Positions 58,004-64,000 of a DNA stretch of 64,000 bases are shown one piece after another. A program made the position numbers and the translations under genes. This DNA is from Floccularia luteovirens. Lineage: Eukaryota > Basidiomycota > Agaricomycetes > Agaricales > Squamanitaceae. Position 1 is the stretch's first letter. Every line of letters begins with the position of its first letter. The notes below the pieces were generated by a model. It saw nothing but the letters and a program-made list of their open reading frames with translations. It was not told the DNA's origin and ran no database searches. The DNA lies in the NCBI GenBank assembly GCA_009739215.1, contig VSJF01000005.1, forward strand, positions 558,001 to 622,000, read 5' to 3'.

Positions 58004-59792
58004 ATGGTTAACTTGCTAGATCTCCCATTCGAGACAATCGTCGAAATACTAGCAGCTTTTCCTTATTCCTCCTTGCTGCAATGTCGTCTCGTTTGTCTCT
58101 CCATCTCCCATCTCTAAAACGTACTCACCAGAATCTCTTACCAAGGTCTGTAGCTTCCTCAACCACATCATCCTCTCCCAGTCTCAGCTCCAATACATAA
58201 TCGAACTTGCACGAGATGGAATGGTCGATACCGGTGCATCTACAGCACCGTTCCCAGAACGCCTTGATCACCTTATCCGGAGACGTAATGCATGGGCCAC
58301 TCTCTCTTGGCATAAACACGAAATAGTTCCATTCCCAGGAAATTGGCATGCGTATGAGTTTGTTGATGGCACAGTTGCGAAATCATCGAATAATAGGAAT
58401 CTTTTGTCTGTTAATCTTTCCTCCACCGAGAAAGAGTCGGACACTTTGTATAGAGAGGACATCGGTTTCGACATCAGAGATTTTGCGTTGGATCCGAATC
58501 AGGATCTTATTGCATATATCGTTGAGGACGATCGGTAAATCTGCTTGCTTTATTAACTTAACTAAATCCGACAGTGACCCTTAGATCAGTCTGCAGTGTG
58601 TATCTTCACACCATTTCCACTCATGAGAGTCATCCAAAGGCGCAGAATCCAATCCTCAAATTCATTGACCATCTACAGTGGGGGAATTCTTTAAATGCGA
58701 TAGTGTGTGTTCAGATCAGCGGTGACATTTTAGCTGTCCTCGCTTCAGTCTCCGGATCAAAAATTCTTTTCATATGGAATTGGATTGATGGATCGTTGTT
58801 AGTAGTAAGCATTTCCTTCTCTTACTGAAATTCACACAAGTAGTCATTTTGTGCGTAAGGATACCTTTACATTCCGATCTTTGGAAGAATCCGAAGATTT
58901 TACTCTATTGAACTCGAGATTTTTCATCGTCAGCAACTGTGTTGGAAGCGGCAGTCTCGAGTTGTATGGACTGAATTACCACCCAACGTTGGCGATACCG
59001 AAAATAACCCACGTCGCTTCTTTCTTACTGCCTCAAACACAACATAATGTCACCGTCTACTCACTTCGGTTGCATACTGGGCCCTTTCCGATACCTAGCA
59101 AAAACAAAATCTTTACTACATCGGAAGACTCTCGTGTTCTCATCCTACATGCTAATTATTGGCCGAACGCAGTCGCTGGATCATTGGTTTATATCATTCA
59201 TTACCGTGTGTTCATGCAATATATCAATAATCCGGTGGTAAAAACCCAAAAAGTGAGATGGGAACAGTGGGGTCCCCGCCACACCTTGCTTTCAATACCA
59301 TTTCCTCGATATAAACTCCTACGGTGAGGAAACTTCCAATCGTATAAGTAATACACGAATTATCTAATATGTCATTCGTTCTGTTTGCTATTTTTTTTTT
59401 TCAAGATATGTCCAGGGTACAAAACTAGTTTCCGTCACTACAGATAGTGCTATCCAGGTCATGGATTTCAATATACAGTCCGATTTGATACAACAAGGAC
59501 CTAAAGATCCAGGATTCACTCGTACGACACATCGAGGGCCATTCATAGTATCAGCTGGGGATATCTTTGTAAATGATGTACTGACGATGCTACCATACCA
59601 TTTAACCTCTCGTAGGGTATTTGAAGAGTTTTATACCATGATGATTAATGAAGAACAGATTATGGGGATAAAAGTAAATGAATTTTCCTCATGACTTATT
59701 ATCATCTGCGAGACTAATCACGAATTTTCCCCTAGACCTTCCGTGCATTTGAATCTAAAAAGATTTGTGAATTGCATGTGTACAGCTTTTGA
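58004..59792 (+). CDS. F-box protein with propeller-like body
   Basis: Start at 58004 reads MVNLLDLPFETIVEILAAFP then YSSLLQCRLVC, a standard F-box. Introns interrupt at about 58085-58135, 58538-58570, 58808-58860 and 59324-59404, and one near 59671 leads to FRAFESKKICELHVYSF and TGA at 59790-59792. Body segments such as YIVEDDR, FVRKDTF-like text, SKILFIWNWIDGSLLV, SRVLILHANYW, WEQWGPRHTLL and QGTKLVSVTTDSAIQVMDFN are the usual pattern of the big agaric F-box family with a WD40/kelch-like C-terminal half. It should act as a substrate adaptor of an SCF ubiquitin ligase. The reading frame is intact through all introns I checked. Confidence 0.8.
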
Positions 59793-60370
59793 ATTTTCTT
59801 TTTTCTTTTTCTGGCGGAATTCCAATGGTTTGAGGCCTTGAGGACTTTATGGGATGTTCTGAACTATATATATTACATTTTGTCATCCTAGCTAGTACAT
59901 ATTTTTTTCGCATCAAAGAAGTAAATCGATGCTTTGGCTTATCCATTTTTGGGTCTGATCATATCTCAGAATAGGTGTTGCAACGCAGGACTTAAGTACG
60001 TAATTGAAGTGTAGCGCATAAAAACGCTCTACAATTAATTAAGTATGCCATTACCAGTGTTCTGCCGGCGTGGCGATTGCCGTTTTGCCGGCAGAGGAGC
60101 GGCAGAAAAATCTTAAAAACAATTCCGTGCTGCTCCTCGACATGACGTCATCGACCATGTAGAAGCAAGCTTTTGCAAGGACCAACGGAGGGATGACGAT
60201 ATTGCGGATCCAAGTGACGCAGTAATACACCTCTCTAGAATGATCTTTTCCATCTACGTCATTTGTTCTTAGACCTTTATAAGTCGTTCCTAACCTCCTA
60301 TTCATCAACATTATTCTTACGCTTACTCTTACTCACAACTTCAAACACAACTTCAATATCTAAACTCACA
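59793..60370. other. Intergenic with microprotein promoter
   Basis: From about 60205 the sequence is similar to the region before the second microprotein gene (about 61450-61560), with a TTTATAAG box at 60277-60284. Before that, nothing is recognised. Confidence 0.5.
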
Positions 60371-60710
60371 ATGGTATGTGTTCTTTGGGTTTTGCCTGCT
60401 AGTTCAAGTTTACTTACCTTGTGTCTTTTACAGGGTTCTATCTTTTCAGCAATCGGACGTGGTATCAATGCCATAATTTCCGCAATTGCGAACGTTATAA
60501 TGACAATCGTTGGAGCAATTACAACAGTACGTAATACCTTCCAATAAAAATTGCAGGGTCCTCGTCTTACCAAAATTTCCTCGTTTCTAGGTCATTGTAA
60601 CGATATTCGATGTCATTACCGACATCCTCTGTTGCCGCTGCTTCGGTTCGCGTAGATCAACACGTCGCACTGGACGGCGATCGATGAGGACAGGCAGAGG
60701 CCGTTATTAG
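60371..60710 (+). CDS. Small membrane microprotein, copy 1
   Basis: Exon 1 is just the ATG (60371-60373), directly followed by a GTATGT donor; exon 2 is 60434-60526 and exon 3 is 60591-60710. The protein is 71 residues. It starts MGSIFSAIGRGINAIISAIA, goes on as one or two hydrophobic helices (NVIMTIVGAITTVIVTIFDV), then CCRCFGSRRS and a very basic Arg-rich tail. It belongs to a widespread but uncharacterised family of tiny basidiomycete proteins with this Gly-Ile-rich start and a Cys-x-Cys plus Arg tail; I know no proven function. The family features suggest membrane insertion with a cytosolic basic tail. Copy 2 lies 1.2 kb downstream. The TATA-like box is about 90 bp upstream. Confidence 0.85.
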
Positions 60711-61587
60711 TCCACAGGATGAATTCCTGTTCCTGCCTCTGAAAATTCTGCCCCCTCCATCACTTCTTCGGCTTCAGCTTCGGCTTGAGCCCCAGTAACC
60801 CCATTTATTCTAATCGTATGGACTCATTGATATCTTCTCAACGACTTACGACGCCAAACGAATCAAAAACACGATGTTTCTATACCCCTAGTTATTTCGA
60901 ATAATCTTTGTATCCCATACGTTAATGTTATACTAGTCGTATTGAATACCGTTCTATTTTATTCAAAGCCTGAATTTGCCATTAGAGTTTCAGAATCTAC
61001 AGATCAGTGCGTATAGATGTATAGCTTGCATCTACATTTTATGGGTTGGGGTATAAGCAACCAATACTAATGAATCAGTAACCCAATCCATCTTCTGACA
61101 TAAATTAAGTACCAACAACAGCCTGTCACCCGTGTCTGGTTAAATGAGAGTATCTTGGAGAAACAACTACACACGTTAGATGGGGATAATCAACATCGTC
61201 ATATTTAATGTCTGTTGTTTTGTGAGTTTCTTGGGATTTCTAGACTTGCTGGAGCTATGATAGATGCGTTTCCTGCAGCTGGGATGCTGTAAAGTGGAGA
61301 TAGTTAATCCAGAAATGTACCGCAGGTCAGTCACAGATGTAGATGTAATATTATAGATACCGAATGACGCGCTTTCGAATCCTCTTTGGGAAAAAGAAGA
61401 AGCGGTAATGCGACACGAGGCATACATAGCCTGCAGGCAGTGCTTGTTAACGCAGTGACGCACGTCTCTCGCATGGTCTTTTCGATCTACGTCATTCATT
61501 CTTAGCCCTTTATAAGTCGTTTACAACTTCCTATTCATTAACATTACCCAACTCTTTACCCTTACCCACAACTCATCTGAACTCACA
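60711..61587. other. Spacer between the microprotein genes, holding a GH43 relic
   Basis: Includes downstream sequence also found after copy 2 (about 60990-61080 against 62180-62290), a relic of the GH43 gene end at about 61310-61450, and the promoter of copy 2 with TATAAG at 61511-61516. Confidence 0.5.
61310..61450 (-). pseudogene. Relic of the GH43 gene 3' end
   Basis: Read on the minus strand, GCAGGCTATGTATGCCTCGT followed by an intron-like stretch and then codons for GFESASFGIYN match the last intron and exon of the GH43 gene (GCAGGGTATGTATACCTCGT and then KGASFGIYN). The relic ends soon after, and a short further piece of its flank recurs near 62345. It has no start and is not expected to be expressed. 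Confidence 0.7.
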
Positions 61588-61928
61588 ATGGTATGCGTTC
61601 TTGGCCGTTTGCTTGCCAAATACTTACTTACCTTATCTCTTTCGAGTAGGGTTCTATCGCTTCATCAATCGGACGTGGTATCAATGCCATAGTTTCGGCA
61701 ATTGCAAATGTTATCATGACTATCATTGAAGCCATCACAACTGTACGTATAATATCACCTTCCAATAATTGCAGGCTCCCCATCTTACTGGCCCTTCATC
61801 ATTTCTAGGTCATTGTAACAATATTCGATATTATTACCGATATCATCTGTTGCCGCTGCCACGGTTCACGTAGATCAACACGTCACATTGGGCGGCGGTC
61901 AATGAGGTCAAGCAGGGGATTCTTCTAG
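61588..61928 (+). CDS. Small membrane microprotein, copy 2
   Basis: Same exon pattern as copy 1: ATG alone (61588-61590), then 61650-61742 and 61809-61928; 71 residues. The protein reads MGSIASSIGRGINAIVSAIA, NVIMTIIEAITTVIVTIFDI, ITDIICCRCHGSRRS and ends in an Arg-rich tail with GFF. Length and exon sizes (3, 93 and 120 nt) are identical to copy 1, and most changes are conservative (Val to Ile, Ala to Ser, Gly to Glu within the helix). This suggests selection on the protein after duplication. Its promoter repeats the copy 1 motif TTTATAAGTCGTT. Confidence 0.85.
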
Positions 61929-62553
61929 TCCACAGGATCAGTTCTGCTCTTTGAAAATTCTTGCCCTCTATCACATCTTCGGTTTCAGCAGCAGTATTTA
62001 TTGATTCCAGCCGTATGGATCTATTGATGTCTTCTCGATGATTCACGACGTCAGACCAATTTAGACACGTGATGCTTGTAGTATTCAATACGACTGGTTT
62101 AAAATTAACGTATGCAATATAGAGTTTATTCGGAATAACTGGGGTATTAGTATGTATGTGACTACTCTACCTTACTTTCAAAACCTCAACTGCCATTGGA
62201 ATTTCAGAACTTCACAGATTGGAGCATATATTTTTGGTATCTCATTTATGGGCGTGGGTATAAATAAGCATCACTTAAAATTCAGCGACGGATTCTCTTC
62301 AATTCTAGATCTTCTGATGTCTCTTTTCTGTTTCCTTTCATGTCATCTAGAAATGTACAGAAGGTCAGTCACAGATGTAGTGTTGAAAACTCTAGGGTGA
62401 TTTTCGGGCTATAACATGTTATATTTATGTTGTAGCCTTGATTTAATATCTGTGTGTCCAGCTGAAGAATAGCTAAGGACTGCAAAGACAACTATTACGC
62501 TTTTTAATATTGCAAAAATCACCACCTAACATATTTAACGTCAAGGTACCCGT
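61929..62553. other. Spacer, partly duplicated
   Basis: Similar to the spacer after copy 1 in its first half; the end near 62345-62370 repeats GAAATGTAC(A/C)G(A/C)AGGTCAGTCACAGATGTAG found at 61310. No gene seen. Confidence 0.5.
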
Positions 62554-64000
62554 TCACAAAAGTTTTTGACTCCAGTAAGCAAAATCAGCATGAGCGAGGC
62601 TGGGTCTCCCATTGCCAGTATTATAAATACCGAAAGATGCGCCTTTGAAGAAGAACCCTCTTTGAAAAGAAAAATAAGTGGAGGTTGAAGTAACATAACA
62701 CGAGGTATACATACCCTGCAGGTGCTACTGATAACACAGAGCTGTCAATTGTTCCGACAGTCTGGATCTTTGCATTTTCTCCTTCAGCAAAGCCAAAACT
62801 GTAGTGCGTCGCATTTCCAGTTATTGACAACCTGACTGACCCGCTCGTTTCGGTAAGAGGGAATTGAGCTACCTGGATTCGGATTTGGCTGTGAGTATGA
62901 TGGTAAGGTGTCACCAATTTGACCGGACATACAGTAGTAATGGTTGCATTTGTTGTTGTCAAGGCCCATGGTCCCACTTGTTCTGCTTGTGTAATTGTAC
63001 GGAGTCGGATAAACCGCTTTCCTTTTCCACCAGGTATGTCACCAACAATGGCGATCTCGTTATGCAACATATCTCCATAATACATACTTACCCCAGCCTC
63101 TGTTAGGTTATCTCGTGGAGTAAAATCAATGTCTGTTTCGAAGACTTCGCTATATGATGTTTGTTTGCGAAGGAAGAGTGCCGCGCTATCTCTGTCCCCT
63201 GGGGCATATGCGTTTGCAAAAAGTCTGAGGTGCCCCGGCCGTTCTGTCAACGAGTGAAAAGCCTTGTATGGTGTGCGAATAGTATAAAATGTGTTGTCAA
63301 GAGTTCGAGAATTAAAGTCATTGAAATAGGAATGCAGTGGGGAGGAGTCGTGCAACACGTTAGGTTCATGCTCGCTGAGTGGATTCCCGCCATTGAAAAT
63401 GGGCCAGCCACCAGACCATGTTACCGGGAATAGAAAACTTTCGCGGCCTAAGATATTATGAGAATTTCTTATATAGTGGATGAGGATGAACGTACCTAGT
63501 TGAATATGGCTAAAGTTCCCCTGTTGGGGTCGAACACCCAAAGCAACACCCCACCACTTTCCATCTTGTGCCTGCAAGAAGTCCGCGTGTCCTGTATCCT
63601 GTACGGGCAGTGACAAATTGGCACCATTGAAAAGAATAGGGTTGGCGGGATTTGATTCCCATGGTCCAGAAGGTGTGGGACCACGATGGACTGTAGAACG
63701 ATGGTGTATGTCTGTACCACCTGATAAGAATTGGTTAAAAGAGAATCAGACTGATCTTAGAAGTTAGGAACCTTCAGCAATGAGTAGGTAATATGTGGAA
63801 TTGATGAAATAGATGTGTGGGCCTTCAGGACGAGCTGAGGAATTGTGTGGTAGTGTTCCATCGAAGATGTCCACAGCGGGTGTAAGGGATCTACCGGTTG
63901 CAAGGTCGACCTTACATTGCCAGATGCCTGATTTCTGTTTCGGTAAGTCATTCAAAAAGGTGAGAATAATAAAGCTGACTGTATATTTTATCAATGTTAT
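62554..64000 (-). CDS. GH43 family beta-xylosidase/arabinofuranosidase, 5' end beyond window
   Basis: TGA at 62554-62556; the gene enters from the right edge, so the signal peptide and first blades are missing. Visible parts are the catalytic propeller: WQCKVDLATGRSLTPAVDIF, RPEGPHIYFINSTYYLLIAE (Glu of EGP is the likely catalytic acid), HRSTVHRGPTPSGPWESNPA, TGHADFLQAQDGKWWGVALG. Then comes a C-terminal beta-sandwich of the GH43_C2 type: GWPIFNGG, RPGHLRLFANAY, FLRKQTSYSEVFETDIDFTP, and ASFGIYNTGNGRPSLAHADF at the end. Such enzymes remove xylose or arabinose from plant xylan and are secreted. At least three introns are spliced. Relics of its 3' end lie downstream at 61310. Confidence 0.88.

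Noticed and set aside
1..64000. Search for tRNA, rRNA and CRISPR-like arrays
   Set aside because: No convincing A/B box pairs, rRNA cores or regular spaced repeats were seen by eye; a covariance-model search would be decisive.

Overview
The window looks like a piece of a mushroom-forming basidiomycete (Agaricomycetes) nuclear genome. Nearly every gene is cut by many short introns (about 45-65 nt) with GTRNGT donors. Families typical of agarics are present: laccases, class I hydrophobins, F-box/propeller proteins, Crinkler-kinase-like proteins and a tiny basidiomycete membrane protein. All assignments come from reading the sequence and recalling protein families; no search was run. No tRNA, rRNA or CRISPR was seen.

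Left part (1-12.5 kb). A secreted beta-propeller-like protein runs off the left edge (minus). It is followed by an F-box gene (1400-2633, minus), a decayed tandem paralogue of that gene (about 2990-4241), an orphan exon (5518-6026, plus), a Shp1/p47-type SEP-UBX Cdc48 cofactor (6901-8404, minus), a class I hydrophobin (8718-9159, plus), an NTF2-like protein (9359-10221, plus) and a broken Crinkler/kinase-like gene (11268-12414, minus).

Accessory block (12.5-28.8 kb). Two nearly identical laccase genes (13223-16212 and 22644-25630, both minus) lie in a direct segmental duplication of about 4.4 kb offset by about 9.4 kb. The block is littered with relics: a truncated copy of the UBX gene 5' end, an F-box gene with a frameshift, the 5' end of a second copy of that F-box gene at the duplication junction, two more Crinkler/kinase relics and a poly(A)-ended sequence. 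It reads as a birth-and-death locus in which only the laccases were kept intact.

Housekeeping block (28.8-51 kb). Conserved eukaryotic genes sit close together: Eos1-like ER N-glycosylation protein, Tom70 mitochondrial import receptor, Dph2 diphthamide synthesis subunit, Ypp1/TTC7 plasma-membrane PI4-kinase adaptor, a conserved protein with a calponin-homology-like C-terminus, elongation factor TFIIS, spliceosomal Prp46/PLRG1 and a large Med25-like vWA protein with a Gln/His/Pro-rich tail. Dph2/Ypp1 (121 bp) and TFIIS/Prp46 (222 bp) are divergent pairs with very short shared promoters.

Right part (51-64 kb). A hydrophobin inactivated by one extra base and an intact hydrophobin paralogue (both minus) are followed by a GNAT acetyltransferase (minus), a divergent F-box/propeller gene (plus), two tandem 71-residue membrane microproteins whose first exon is only the start codon, and a GH43 beta-xylosidase/arabinofuranosidase entering from the right edge (minus). 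A relic of the last exon junction of that GH43 gene lies between the two microprotein genes, so the tandem duplication involved both genes.
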